DNA of 64,000 bases, taken from the NCBI GenBank assembly GCA_023630585.1, contig CM042539.1, positions 2,479,255-2,543,254 of the forward strand, in the 5' to 3' direction. Positions within the stretch are counted from its first letter, which is position 1, and each line of letters begins with the position of its first letter. Made by a program: the position numbers and the translations under genes. This stretch comes from Cranoglanis bouderius. Taxonomy: Eukaryota > Chordata > Actinopteri > Siluriformes > Cranoglanididae. Positions 1-12,589 of the stretch are shown here, piece after piece. The notes under the pieces are model-generated. The model saw only the letters and a program-made list of their open reading frames with translations. It did not search any database and had not been told where the DNA came from.

Positions 1-184
1 TTTCCATGCAGCTACCAAACAATTCCACTGAGTTGCTAGACACTGACACACCCGCCATCACACACCCACCACCCCAGCTATAGCATTAGTTTACTCTCTG
101 CCCTCCTTCTCCTCCAGCTCGAGCATCAGTGCTGCAGCATTCAGCTCCCTGTATGGCTGTACATTATAATGTGGGCCTATAAGA
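1..184. other. Unassigned sequence before first SINE
   Basis: No gene, known repeat or clear signal is visible here. The stretch is moderately AT-rich and ends at the ATCC tail of the SINE that follows. Confidence 0.5.
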
Positions 185-212
185 TATCCATCCATCCATC
201 CATCCATCCATC
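185..212. repeat. (ATCC)n microsatellite, SINE tail
   Basis: About six ATCC units form the simple-repeat tail of the adjoining minus-strand SINE. Confidence 0.85.
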
Positions 213-524
213 TTCCATACCACTTACACAGGGTTGCGGGAGCCTGGAGCCTATCCCAGAGAGCTTGGGGCATGAGGCAGGGGACACCCTGGATGGGATG
301 CCAACCCATCGCCAAGCACAATCTCACACATTCACACACTACGGACAATTTTGGAACGCCAATCAGCCTACAGCGCATGTCTTTGGACTGGAGGAGGAAA
401 CTGGAGTGCCTGGAAGAAACCCCCAGGGCACGGGGAGATGCAAGCTCTGCGCACACAGGGCGGAGGTGAGAATCGAGCCCCCAACCCTGGAGGTGTGAGG
501 CAAGCGTGCTAACCACTAACCACT
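185..524 (-). mobile_element. tRNA-derived V-SINE-like element (SINE family 1)
   Basis: Read on the minus strand, a tRNA-like head lies at the right end. Its RNA polymerase III box B (GGCTCGATTCT type) is near 470-480, and the box A region is near 500-520. A conserved central block follows, containing the mirror of CCAAAGACATGC and GGTTTCCTCC. The 3' part, GGATAGGCTCCAGGCTCC-like, leads to an (ATGG)n tail at 185-212. The same arrangement recurs at 20635-20951 and 25484-25820, so it is a dispersed family. The order of tRNA head, conserved core and LINE-like tail fits teleost V-SINEs such as DANA and the catfish Mermaid group; the exact family is unassigned. Open frames across it on both strands are not genes. 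Confidence 0.75.
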
Positions 525-1188
525 TTCTGTGAGAAGTTATTTATTTACAATTATTGGAAGGCGTCTCCAGCGTCAGCACTTTGTAACAGTCACAGGTAAA
601 GCTATAAGTTTCCTGACATTAGAAAGTCTTCAAGACAGCAGACTTTGCGGTTTCTCTGTAAAATTATGTTTTTTTTTGTTGTCGTATGAAATTCAAATAG
701 GCTGGTTAGTGTTTATAGCTGCTATAATGTAAGTGATAACATAATTGCTGTGGTATGAGAGGAATAAAACACTACAGCATGTGTTGTAATAGGAAAACAT
801 TCAACATGGCTTCACGTCAGGCCTCATCTCACTAGCCATCATTGGTAATTTTCTCAAAACAGCATACTCTTTCAAGTTTTATTCCTTCATATATCATGAA
901 TTGTAGGAACTATTTTCATGGTTAATCTCACAGCATGTGTCTGTGGTTCTACAATACAGCATACAGACAGCACTTCTCTGATCTTAGTGAATGGCAGTGC
1001 AATTTTCAAATTATACTAATTTTTAAATAACGCCTTGGAATCAGAGACAAAGACAAAAATCCTTTTCTGAAATCCCACGTGACTCCAACAGAGAGGTTTT
1101 ATTGGTTCCTACTTTGTTATGAATTTTTAAACATCCAGAACATCTGAGCAGAGCTTCTTTCTTTCACTTCAGCAAACGTTCACATGTG
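525..1188. other. AT-rich unassigned sequence
   Basis: I see no coding exon, repeat family or RNA gene. The short open frame at 529-732 has no recognisable domain. Confidence 0.4.
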
Positions 1189-1226
1189 CACACACACACA
1201 CACACGCGCACACACGCACACACACT
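1189..1226. repeat. Imperfect (CA)n microsatellite
   Basis: CA dinucleotides interrupted by a few CG steps. Confidence 0.85.
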
Positions 1227-1410
1227 CCTGTTTTAGCTCTTCTCGGAATACACTGCACCATAAAATCAATTCTCTAAAAATATGTGGACACTTTGGATCA
1301 ATGAGAGAGATCACTCACATGCCTTTGTGCTCTGCCTTCAAAAAATAGCCATGTGATTGACTCCGCTGCATTGTGCTGGTGTTTAGCATTTCTGCATTTG
1401 ACAATTTAAA

Positions 1411-1457
1411 TTCAGAAACCCTGATCCGGCAGAAACCCAGAAACCCTGATCCGGCAA
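1411..1457. repeat. Short tandem duplication, about 25-bp unit
   Basis: The phrase CAGAAACCCTGATCCGGCA occurs twice in immediate succession. A related inverted phrase (GGATCAGG) lies near 1645. Confidence 0.6.
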
Positions 1458-1548
1458 ATCATATGATAACCTTTACAAAGGCAGCAGTTTTCATCCAGGA
1501 CTTTGTTTATGATTCTCGATCCATATCTTTTTAACGCAGTTCTTCGAT

Positions 1549-1573
1549 ACAACAACAACAACAACAACAACAA
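1549..1573. repeat. (CAA)n microsatellite
   Basis: About eight CAA units in perfect tandem. Confidence 0.85.
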
Positions 1574-1860
1574 AATAAGAAGACGGTAAATAGTCAGCTG
1601 CTTGCAGATTACCAAAGTATCCCTGATGGCTGATTACAATTTCGGATCAGGATTGTAAATTGTACTGCAGATAAAGGCTTTCTCAGTACTTCTGTAGAAA
1701 ATAGAAATGATTTGGGGAGATTAGAGCAGCTCAGTTAGTAATATACAGAACAAGCTCCACAGCTTTGGACCAATCACACTGAGATTAAAGAATGATGTGA
1801 TACCCAAAACTTTATCCACAAAACCAATGAGGTAACTAAGCTAATGTTAATGATTAACAT

Positions 1861-1883
1861 AATATATATATATATATATATAT
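1861..1883. repeat. (AT)n microsatellite
   Basis: About eleven AT units. Confidence 0.85.
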
Positions 1884-2274
1884 TGATAAGTGTGTCTATG
1901 AACTTTAACACTTTCGTGTCTTTTGCTATTTTTTCTATACTTTCGATGTTACCTATATATAAAACCCTTCAAAATGTTTGCCATGCAAGTGTCTGTCAAT
2001 ATGCCAATATGACCTGATAATACTTTTTAACTTACAATATCATTGCTGCCTCGTGTTTGACAATAAAAACAAACATGAGATCATTTTTATATTACCCTTA
2101 ACTTACTATATTACTGTTTTTACATGGTCTATCTAGCACTTTTGATGCTTAGAATGACATCATTTGTTGCAACATTGTCCCAGATGAATGAGCCAATTTA
2201 ATGACATGGGCATGACTGGCAACCTGTGTGTGTTGAATAAATGAAATAAATTATTATCACATCTTTGTTGGTTC
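1884..2274. other. AT-rich unassigned sequence
   Basis: No coding or repeat signal recognised. Confidence 0.35.
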
Positions 2275-2645
2275 TGTCCCTATTGTGTTCCACTAACTGT
2301 GATTGTGTGCCTCCCTGTCCACTTGCCCCTTTTGGCCTTCCACTATCCTTACATGGTCCGTACTTTCTATTCTTATTATTTGTTGTCTGGGTAGTTAATT
2401 AGTTACATCTGTTCCTTGTTAGTCCTTAACCAGTTTGTTTATTCAAATCCTCCATGCTGTGCTTTGTATGTCATATATTTGTGTTGTGGGGGGTCCAGTT
2501 GTAGATGCTAGTCTTTGTGTTTTGACCCTAGGCTCTCTATTTGGTTTTTGATCCCAATGTTGGACTTTGACTTTTATGATTGGACTTCCTTAATTAAACA
2601 CACTTTGAGTATGTGCTTGCATCATGCACAGAGGTGTTACAGTCT
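2275..2645 (+). mobile_element. Possible 3' tail of a retroelement
   Basis: This non-coding block is T/G-rich and less AT-rich than its flanks. It ends in a TTAATTAAACACAC... GCTTGCATC...GTTACAG pattern that resembles 3' untranslated tails of fish retrotransposons. No reverse transcriptase, LTR pair or poly(A) tail is visible. The call is by resemblance only and could be wrong. Confidence 0.2.
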
Positions 2646-4734
2646 CTGAGAATAGGACTATGGAAAGTGAGATACTGAAAGCTTTGAAAGGTGTGTAGAG
2701 TTCGAATTTATTGATTGCTCTGAAAATGGGTCCAAGTTTGCCATTTTATTTAATCTATGCTCTGATCATGTATGAGCATAATCTCAAATTCCCATGGTTA
2801 TCCTGTTGAAACACTTCTTTTGTAGATTTTAATCCTACACATGGTTATATCAATGACCTATAAAAACAACACTACTTAAGTGCAGCTAATAGCATTATAA
2901 ACAACATTTAAGAAATATCTCTCCCCACATATTTATTATTTAGTTCATGTCTAGGCTATGATACAAATTTAATACTCTTCCAACACTTCCTTTATCTAAC
3001 ATGGCTTGCTCTGGCTGTTTATTCTTTCTTGACCTAACCTCATCTGAACTCTTAAAAACAGCTTTACATGGTACACAGAATTAAAATGATTCATTTTTTT
3101 ATGAAATAGCTAATAAACTTCATGAAGCTTTGTCTAATCCTTACTAGAAATCACATTTGTATGTACCTGTGGTGACTGTGAGCATTTACTAGCAGAGAAC
3201 TAGCTGGCTAGCTAATTTGTGAGCTAATCATATTAGGCTATGATGTTGGGAGAACATGGGGAGCTTCTAAGTTCATGTATATTCTTTTCATGTACTGTAT
3301 ATGCCATTTTAAAATAAAAGTGTAATGATATTAATAGGCCACTTTTAAAATGTCATATTCAAGTAAGGTATCTTGTAATAATTTGTCACTAGAACGCATT
3401 CTTCTGCCACCTTTTGTACTCGTTTGTGATCTTTGAAGCCCTGAGGAAAGTGTGATGCTTAGCATGGTTATTTTGAGGTGGTCACTATGTGGTACTTGGT
3501 GATTGGACCTGTTTTTACCACCTCAGGTTTCACAACTGCATAACACAGCAATTTAGCTTCAAAGGGCACCAATCCGGTGTGAGCGATAGGGAATGTGGAT
3601 GCAATGCTGTAGGGATTAGCACATGGAGAGTTGACCATTTCTGGGAGCTGAGATTTACTCAGGGCCTGCTGTGTGGATAGACTTCAGTGTATTGCACCTA
3701 AAGGTCATGTGGCGTGACAGCTGAAAAACACAACCATACTATTCAGATACTGTGTGTGTGTGTGGTTGGGTTCCTTTAAGGTAAGCACAATTACAAGATT
3801 GCAAAACCAGACAAAGCCATTAATGTGAAGTTATTTAATGTCGTTTCTAATAAGTGGGATGACTGCACAACATGAGCAGAAGATATACAGTAAAAAGGCT
3901 AACAGAGGAGGCAGAGATAGAAAATAGAGAGAAGCGTGCAGGTCATGCCCTTCTCTGATCCTCCTAATATGATAAACAGAAAATTAGCTGGTCAATTCAA
4001 CTCGTGTACATGTGGCCAAAACGAGTGAGCCATACGCCCTCCTGTCTGAGGATGATCATTCAGATCACACACAGTGCCTAACTCTCTCCCAGGCCCCATT
4101 CTATAGTCAATGAGTGACTGCATGTTTGCGTCCTCCATTATTAAAAGCCTTTTAAATAAGCCAGCACGTTGGCAGTCTGCTTACACGGAGAGGTGACAAG
4201 CCACTAAAACTGACTGACTCACCTACTGAACACATAAGCAGTGTGTGATTTGCTGTATTTTATTTTGAGAAAAAAGTAAAGCTTGCGAGTTAATTTGACA
4301 TCAGGGAAACAAAAGCGCAGGTGGATGATTTGTCTTAAATCAAAAAGCTGTAATGCACACTGTTTGATATGAGGAATCTGAAACAGCCAAATCACTTTTT
4401 TTTTGCAGTTGCACAACATGGTACACAAAAACCAATGCATTCTGTAAATGGATGCTTTTTGCTTTGGCACGTTTACTGTGAGGGCTAAAAAGGTTGCTTG
4501 CAGAAACCCATCTTGCACCACTAAAAGAAAACAAAGATGATTTTTTTTTTTATAGCATTAAATACCAGCTCTCTGCTTTAGTTTTCCCACACTGTCGGAA
4601 TTATGAAGCTAGCTAACAATTTATTTGCAGTTGCTAGCAAAATATATTTGCAATGTGTCTCCATTGCTAGCTAGGTATCTATTGATCTGTTTCCACATTA
4701 GTCAGTAACAAACTGTGGTCCTTCAGTGCAGTTA
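2646..4734. other. AT-rich unassigned sequence
   Basis: About 2 kb without a recognisable gene, RNA or repeat apart from short GT and poly-T runs. Open frames at 3489-3680 and 4219-4534 lack domains or familiar motifs and overlap in different frames, so they are treated as chance. Confidence 0.4.
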
Positions 4735-5550
4735 GCTAGAGCTGGGGAATTTGGAGGCAGAGTTAACACCATGAACACTTTGTCATGTTCCTCAATCTAT
4801 TCCTGAACAATTTTTGCAGTGTGGCAGGGTGCATTATTCTTCTGAAAGAGGTCACTGCCATTAGGGAATACCGTTGCCATTAAGGAGCGCACTTGCTCTG
4901 CAACAATGTTTAGGTAGGTGGTACGTGTCGAAGAAACATTCACATGAATGCCAGCACCCAAGGCTTCCCAGCAGAATATTGCCCAGAGCATCACACTGCC
5001 TGCCATCTTCCCATAGTGCATCCTTAGCCAACTCTTCCCCAGGTAAGTGACGCACACGCACCCGGCCGTCCACATGATGTAAAAGAAAATGTGATTCCTC
5101 AGACCAGGCCACCTTCTTAGATTGCTCCATGGTCCAGTTCTGATGCTCACATGCCCATTGTAGGTGCTTTCAGCAGCAGACAGGGGTCAGCATGGGCACT
5201 CTGACCAGTCTGCAGCTACGCAGCCCCATACGCAGCAAGCAGTGATGCACTGTGTGTTCGGACAGCTTTCTATCATAGCCAGCATTACGTTTTTCAGCAA
5301 TTTATCCTACAGTAGCTCTTCTGTGGGATCAGACCAGATGGGCTAACCTTTGCTCCCCACGCACATCAGTGAGCCTTGGGTGCCCATGACCCTGTTGCGG
5401 GTTCACCGGTTGTCCTTCCTTGGACCACTTTTGGTAGGTACTAACCACCGAATACCAGGAACACCCCACAAGACCTGCCGTTATGGAGACCCAGTTATCT
5501 AGACATAAAAATTTGGTCCTTTTCAAAGTTGCTGAGATCCTTATTTTTCA
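4735..5550 (-). pseudogene. Tc1-like transposase pseudogene (family A)
   Basis: An intact member would be a DDE transposase of about 340 residues that cuts and pastes its own element at TA sites. Here the helix-turn-helix part survives at 5329-5526 (phrases MAGLVGCS-like, YQKWSKEGQPV). The catalytic part is at 4797-5150 in two overlapping frames (WSEESHF, LHHVDGRVRVR, GSVMLWAIFCWE, NNAPCHTAKIVQE). The usual first Asp in WSDES is Glu, and the usual Asp in QQDNAPCHT is Asn, so two catalytic positions are changed. Frameshifts separate the pieces, and the segment carrying the final Glu (NPIEHLW in relatives) is missing. It is non-functional. Confidence 0.85.
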
Positions 5551-5712
5551 TGCTTGCCCATTTTTCCTGCTTCCAACACATCAACTTCAAGAACTGACTG
5601 TTCACTTGCTGGCTCATATATCCCACTCCTTGACAGGTGCCATTGTAGTGAGATAATCAATGTTTTTCATGTCACCTTTCAGTGGTTTCATTGTTATGGC
5701 TAATGTTTGCTA
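4735..5712 (-). mobile_element. Tc1-like DNA transposon, family A, 3'-truncated
   Basis: Reading leftwards from 5712, the 5' end contains the CAGTGGTTT...TATGGCT terminal region characteristic of a common fish Tc1 family. A 5' leader and a broken transposase follow, down to about 4735. The 3' third of the gene and the other terminal repeat are absent. A second copy of the same family lies at 13066-13772. SINE fragments sit immediately to the right. Confidence 0.85.
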
Positions 5713-5720
5713 TTCTAGAC

Positions 5721-5972
5721 CATTCATTCACTCATTTATCTTCAGTAACCGCTATATCCTGGTCAGGGTGGTGGATGATCCGGAGACTATCCCGGGAATA
5801 GTGGGCAAGAGGCGAGATGCTAGTCCATCACAAGGTACCATGTACATACATTCACACCTAGGGGCAATTTAGGAAATTCAGTTTACCTATGTTTACTTAT
5901 GGCATGTTTTTGGGTAGAGCGAGGGAACTGGAGAAACTAGAAGAAACCCACACTGACACAGCGAGAATGTTC
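5721..5972 (-). mobile_element. V-SINE-like element, family 2 (degraded)
   Basis: The 3' tail (CATTCATTCA) is on the left, then TCAGTAACCGCTATATCCTGG and the core with the mirror of AATTGCCCCTAGGTGTGAATG. The core GGAAACC-type block is on the right. The same arrangement is seen at 6534, 18181, 18771, 35697, 41285 and 42819. The tRNA-like head is lost or eroded in this copy. It resembles catfish SINEs of the Mermaid/DANA type. Confidence 0.6.
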
Positions 5973-6533
5973 CAAAGCATGAACAATGACAATTATAGCG
6001 TAATCGTTCAGCCATTTACATGAATACTGGCCCAAAAGCACCTACTGTATTCTAGTGCTCATTTAAGGTGAATTGGTCTAATAATTGTGTAACATAACAC
6101 ATCAAACACACAAATGTTTCCAGCTTATGTCTGGAGATTTTGTTGAATTATGAACAAGTATTGCTCTCTACAGCTTTAATGTTGTTTCCTTCAGCAATAC
6201 TGTCTAATGGTATAATAATGTTTACTTAATGCTGTCCAACAGCTAAATATACACTGTAAATACCAGCAACTTGCACTGTTAATCTCAACCCAGTTTACGA
6301 TTTATTGAGTCATTGTCAATACAATATTTTTACAGGAAAAACAAGGCACTGTGCTGCTTTAAAGCCCCAAAACATCCTTCCAACTAATCCAAATTGTTCT
6401 CGTCTATAAACAAAATGGTTGTGACAACTGCCACGTATTGCTGACCTCATCACTGTAGGTGTTCGTAGCTGTAATTTAAGAGCACAAAGTATGGAAAAGG
6501 AATGCTAACCTTTGTTATAAGCATGGTAACCGC
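5973..6533. other. AT-rich unassigned sequence
   Basis: No coding, RNA or repeat signal recognised between two SINE fragments of the same orientation. Confidence 0.35.
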
Positions 6534-6770
6534 TCATTCATTCATCTTCAGTAACTACTACATCCTGGATGTCATGCCAGTCCATTGCAGGGCACCATCC
6601 ACATACGTCTAGGGACAATTTAGAGTCTGCTTTTGGATGGTGGGAGGAAACCAGAGAACCGTGAGGCAGCTCACACAGACACAAGGAGATCATGCAAAAC
6701 TCAGCATGGACAGTAACCTGAGCTCATTAGCAGATGAGGGAACCTGCAACCCTACCCACTATGGTAACTG
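6534..6770 (-). mobile_element. V-SINE-like element, family 2 (degraded)
   Basis: TCATTCATTCATCTTCAGTA tail on the left, then CCAGTCCATTGCAGGGCACC, GGGACAATTTAG and GGGAGGAAACC blocks, and a weak head ending in CTACCCACTATGGTAAC. Internal deletions make it about 240 bp against roughly 330 bp for the copy at 41285-41616. Confidence 0.6.
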
Positions 6771-9700
6771 TTCAAAAAAAAAAAAAGAAGCTTGGGTGGT
6801 CCATCTCAAAGTGTTCCTAATCTGCACACCCCGGCTGAGATAGACTAGAACTAAAACCCCTACTGTTTAGGAATTATGAATTGGAACTGAATCACGATTC
6901 AGAGGACGATGTCTAAAGACCTTCATGAATGCTGTATATAAGGATATTAGTTGATAGAGAGTCCCAGTTCAAGGCCAGCAACCTGACACTGGTCCTGCTG
7001 GGAGCCATTAGTGAAAGGTGCCTCCTCAGCAGTTGATAAACTGTTCAGCACTGCTTATTCACAGCATCGCAGGGGGATTAGACTAATGAATAAATGAGAT
7101 CAAGTGCGTTTGAGCAGCTTACCATTTTTTATCACCGTTTCGGAACAAGGGTTCTCTAACTTTTTTTGTAGCCAGGGACAGGGGTGTAACCTGGCTTGGG
7201 CAAGATTTTTTGTTTAGACCTTTATAATTCTCCACTTGGAGCAGTTTGTCACTACGTAACCGAACTTCAGTAAAAGAAGACCGCAGAGCTGTGATTTTGT
7301 ATCTTCAGTGATCGGAGGCGAGACCAATCAGACAGGGTTTACAGGAAAATATGTGAAAATACTCATGTCTTATTGGCTGACAGGTCTCAATTCTACCAAA
7401 TGCTAGTTCACACAGTCGGTGTGAGGGGAAAAATGGATATATGCCTATTTATTTCTTTATTTCTTTATTTATTTTACCAGTAAAGGGGTTGAAACTAAAA
7501 CACTACATCCTCTCTGAGGAGGAAGACAAGGTGTGTAAATGTCTGTATGAGTTCTAAGTTATGTGATCAAGATATGAGCGGAGAATAATGACAGATAACA
7601 TACTTTGCGTGGCTCCGTAGCAGCTAAACCCATACAGCGATAGCTTAGTTGTGGCTCCCCTTGGCTAGCGACACCAAACTAGTCTCGTGTTAGATAGCCA
7701 AAAAGTTTTATACTTTATCAGCCTGGTAGTTCTGCAAACACTTGATCACACCTGAGGCAAGTTTTATGAGAAATCCAACTTTTTGTCCAATTTTCACATT
7801 TTTTTAAACAATTAGCCCTCACATGCAAGAAAAAAATGCATGGAAACAGTCTATTTAAAAGTACATTTTTAAAAAGTTTTTCTGATGGAGAAGATTAACA
7901 GTCCAGCTAACACCCCTGGCCAGGGAATCCTTTTAACCGTAAAAAATAAGTTCCACTGACCCCCTCAGTACAGATTTATTTCATGAACATGATTTAAATG
8001 TGTACAATTTATTAGAGCCATCGTTCTTTGTCTTCTTGAACTTTCCACCAACGTTATATTCAAGTTCACCCCTCCCCCACTTTGAGAAACTTTAAAGAAC
8101 CTTTGAGAACACCTTTAATGTGTGCTCAGAGCATGGTTTCATATAAATAGGCTTTTCAAATCTTACAACTCGCACACTAGATCACATCAACACAAGATGC
8201 AGTTTATACACTAGAATTTTCCAGGCACTAACCTCAACATGGCATGAAACAGAATTTTACTGGCGTGAGGCATTATGTCTAACTCTTTCTTTTAAGCTAA
8301 GCTGGAACAATTCACTGCATGAAGCCATATTTCTATTTTTACAGTTGCTGATCTAACCACATAAAAGCGTTCCGCTATTCAGGCTCCCTCAGGCAGTCTA
8401 ATTGTAATTTGACCTAAAGCACAGTTTGTTCTTCTTACGTCAAGGATATCATGTTGTTTTTAGCTATAACTAAAACTACAGGGTAATGAAAAGGGGGTTG
8501 CATAAATACACTGTAGGAAATACTCAACAAAATACCTTACATAAGAAGTAAGAGTCAGAGAAACGCAGCCCCAGTTTCGATTGTTATAGAAATATAACAA
8601 TATAGATTGTTTCAGGATGAGTGGACAGCATCGTGTGTCCTCTTAGCAACAGCACAAAATCGGTGTTCCGGTTTTGAGCAAAGTGGGAACATGTTTACCA
8701 TGCAGATCAGTTATTTTCTTGTAGCGAATCAAATATTACAACAAGGTGAAATTTATTGTGTGTGAGTCATAGCTTCTTCTTCACAATTGGTCACGGTTCA
8801 TGCAGCCAATCATACTTGCTCTGCTCAAACCCACAGTGAAATTGCACCTAATCCAGAAATCAGTGCAGTACTCAAGACGAAGGCAGACCGTTTATTGTTC
8901 AATTAAAGAGACTCCATAACCGGACCTTCAGAGGGGGGAAAGGTTCATCATCATTTGATATTCAACACATGTAATGCTTGAGATAATTATAGATAATTCA
9001 ACACAGAATATATTGGCCTCTGTTTCAGTCTGCAGACAGCGAGAGAGGGTCCCTGCACCACAAGGCCTCTACTGTTGTCTCTGGAAGAAAAAGAAAAAAA
9101 AAAGTAAACTCTTTGTGGTACACTCCATTGCTCGCTCTCTGCTCTCCCTCATCAAATCCACTCAGATTCACTCATGTAAGACATGAGTTCTAATTGCTAT
9201 ATTTAATGTGTTAATGATTTAATTATTCTTTTAATTAATTTGTTATGATTAAATGATTGACTTAATTCAAGGGCTTTTTGGCTTTTTTGGGGGTGATGGA
9301 GGACTGAGAGGCAAGTGTGCGTGTGTGTGTGCGTGTAACATTCATATTACCTTATGTTGCTTGGCAGTTGTATGCAAAATACCTCATAAACCCTTAGTAT
9401 ATGGCTTAATAATCAATTTAAAATGTATGGAGTTGTGAACAGGGACTTTATGAAGATTAATGTTTGTTGATGTATATGCCCCTATGGACGAGCTGCCGCT
9501 ACACGTGGCATTGGGTTTATCTGTGCCACAGTGTATAAATAGTGTGTAAAATGTCACTGTGGACTTATATTGCGAGCATACACAGTAGTATAAATCATAA
9601 CATGCCCCTTACTCTGACCTTATTCAGTATTTACTAACATATAACACACATACATCCTCTTCCCGTAAGGAAATACGCCATAATAGTTTGAAGCAATCCC

Positions 9701-10202
9701 AAGCTGTTAGCATTATAACTATATTTCCGTTTAGGAGCTTAAGTACATCCCAGCCTACACCTAGTCCTTGGAGGATGATATTTTAGTGTGATAACTGACA
9801 GGATGGAAAGTAATAGGAGATTAATTATTGGAATTCAGCATGGCTGGTTTAGTGTGTGCAGCAGCATCTGTTGTTGCAGTGTGCTAATCTGGATGAATGT
9901 GGATTTGGGGGAAGGATGAACTCGCAGGTGTCAGTACCCCATTTCACCTGCTTACATGCTATCTGGAACACAATTACACCAAAAATACTTGGCCTGTTCA
10001 GATTAGTGCTAGTGTTAGGAATGGATAAAGCTTAGGGTCCTATGTAACGTCTGAACATATCGAACTGATTTCTGAATCAGCCTGGGTTTAGCAATGAAAT
10101 TTCTCTGTCTCCTTGAGCTGTAAATCCCTATGTGTTTAATGACCACTCTGGCCCCAGTTTGACCAGATACCTTTGGAATGCTAACGACCAACCTTCCCCC
10201 CT

Positions 10203-10206
<4 letters not shown>
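6771..10206. other. Unassigned AT-rich sequence, 3.4 kb
   Basis: I see no gene or clear transposon here. There is a TTTATTTC-type low-complexity run near 7445-7480, a short A-rich patch near 9088-9104 and a short GT patch near 9318-9338. Short open frames (for example 8974-9186 and 9253-9438) have no domain signal. Confidence 0.4.

Positions 10207-10265
<59 letters not shown>
10207..10265. repeat. (CA)n microsatellite, about 29 units
   Basis: Perfect CA repeat. Poly-Thr/His and poly-Cys/Val open frames across it on the two strands are artefacts of the repeat. Confidence 0.95.
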
Positions 10266-10266
<1 letters not shown>

Positions 10267-10304
10267 GCTTACCTTACACACGCAATGGAAAAATCTCTCT
10301 CGAA

Positions 10305-11809
10305 TGTAACGTGTAATTATATGTAATTATTCGATGCCTAAATAGTGTGATGTTATCTTGTTTACATATATTGTGTGTTTATGTGACCTAACCTTAATGA
10401 TTTTAGATAGTCTTAACTTAGGATATTATTTTAAATGTCTGTAACCATGTTTTACTTGTAATATTCGTTACAAGTCCATCAAATTTGGTATGTGGTTAAT
10501 CGTCTTGCGATACCCTGATTGATTATGCATATCATATTGCAATGGGATACATTATTTCCTGCTTTCTCTTAATTTCATATATAATACGGTATAAACCGGC
10601 TCCTCCCTGGACATGCAAATTCGGGTCTGAGACCAGACAAAGAGTGTTCATCCCGCCAACAAATCCAACTTCCTGATTGGCCCATAGCCCAAAGAGGCGT
10701 GTGTGTTGGTGTTGTCTTTAAAACAACACCACGCTTTGAAACTCTTCAGTCTAGTCTCTCTTCAGTCTCTCTTCACTCACTTCAACTTGACACTCTTTCC
10801 GGCTCCTTTCTCCCGGGGCCACGTGCCCAGGGAAGAGGAAGCCAGGATCTCTCTCTCCCGGACAAAGGATGCAACCACCTCACGGCCACGCCTTTTTCAA
10901 ATGGCACTATGAACCAGCGAACTCTACACGACTTCGCGCGAACTTTCAAACCGAAGCCATGCAAGTATAGTTAATGGCTCTATATCTGCGTTTAAGATTG
11001 TACCCCTGTTTACAGGAGATTTAAGTCTTTGCTGGTTTTGAAAAAGGCTAATTAGTTGTGTTTTTGTCTGCCATTCCCTTTTATTTCATTACTTTCTCTC
11101 TATACCTTTTCTTTCCTTGTATATAGATGTACATATGTATGTTTTGCTTAGAGTTAGTCGTGTGTATCCATAGTTACATCTAGTTATTAAAATCTATTAT
11201 CCCACGCTTGATTTTCTCTGTTTTTTTTCACGTGATGACTCAATTAAACGCTGCGATCTCGGCTACGCGCTCTGGAAACAGAGATTTCCTTCCTGGCCAG
11301 AAGGATAACCTCCCTCTTTAGAGTTCATAATTCTAAAACTAGACTACAGCTAATCCTAAAAGCTGATCTAGACCACATACATAGTCATAATTAATTATAA
11401 TCCGTTGTAGTTAATTATCTATATGTATATGTGCACATACATTAATTCCCTTTCATGGCTGATGTATATTTATAACTGGTCACAACACGCGTTGATTAGA
11501 TATATAGATATATTTCACGCCATTCGAGCTAATTCTTATATAAATTGGAGAATACATTTAACCGTGTTAAACATCTTTTAGTTCGTTACATGAATTGTAA
11601 CTGGTGGAGAATTATTTTTAAACGTTGCAGATTCATCCGATTTACTACACATTCTGGTAGATAATGCGGGCACGCTTTAAAACTCGTCTCCTTTAAAAAG
11701 GTGCTTCGAATCCAAGCGTGCGCTTCTGTTTCGTTTTTCATGTTTAAAGTTGATCCAATACATTATTCTGGTGGAAAAGAATAATGCTAGTAATGATTGA
11801 TTCGTTACA
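10305..11809 (+). mobile_element. Possible LTR-like remnant (solo LTR or decayed LTR element)
   Basis: The block starts with TGTAAC and can be closed at GTTACA at either 11590 or 11809, which is the TG...CA inverted-end pattern of long terminal repeats. Inside, 10570-10740 looks like a promoter: a TATA-like GGTATAAACC, the octamer ATGCAAAT, a CCAAT box in reverse (GATTGGCC) and a second TATA-like TTTAAAAC. A GC-rich pyrimidine-laden leader follows. Phrases of the CTGGTGGAGAAT type recur near 11600, 11654 and 11770. No gag or pol reading frame and no convincing target duplication are visible. The 91-residue open frame at 10699-10974 has no recognised domain. A host promoter or CpG-poor regulatory element is the main alternative. 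Confidence 0.3.
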
Positions 11810-12589
11810 CCTATGTATAATAAAATCTAAAATGGTGTATGTATTTCAGTTTAACATAACTGTATTTGCCTTGTAGCGATTCAAAGCACCAATAAAGACA
11901 TTAGTTCTCTGCTACATTTGAAAACATCACTTAAAATTTGATATTAGCATACAACTACTGAAGTCAGCAATGATAAGTGAGGTCATCTAACTGTGGGGCA
12001 CCAGAGGCTTTAGGGTACGAATGCTAATTAGTCTTATTCTAGCTTTTACACAAAACATCAGTGTTGCAGCCAGACAGGCTCATAAATCCAATACACAAAG
12101 CAATACCTGGAAAATACATTCTTGTAATCACACAAACACACTAAGAAGGTCAACGCACAAAAACAGGACACACTAGGGAGGAAAAAGCAAGGAAGCATGG
12201 CTTAGTGCTGCAAAACCACAAACAAGACTTTGCAACCAAATAAAGGTAGATGAGTGCTATACAGACATCTAATGATCACAACAAACTATAGTCTGATGAA
12301 AGCAATGAAAGTGGGGGATGGAGCAGGAGTAATCCTCCGTAGGAGGAGTCATTCAGTCGGGAGTTGAGGAGCAGCCCAGAACATTGTGAAGGCTTCTAAG
12401 GCAGATCCTTCCTAAGAGTTAGCATTTGGGAGAGTGCAGTATGTGAGTTACTGCTACAGAGAAAGTCAGTCATTGCGCTAACATCTGACAACACTGTACA
12501 AAGACTTCAAGATGTATAATTGGCATGAGTTACTACAAATTTATATACAGATTATGCTGACAAGTAGCTTATTGCTTTCAATTGCACAG
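11810..12589. other. AT-rich unassigned sequence
   Basis: No gene or known repeat recognised. Confidence 0.35.

Noticed and set aside
91..516. Minus-strand frame of 141 residues
   Set aside because: Runs through a SINE; the same phrases appear wherever this SINE occurs.
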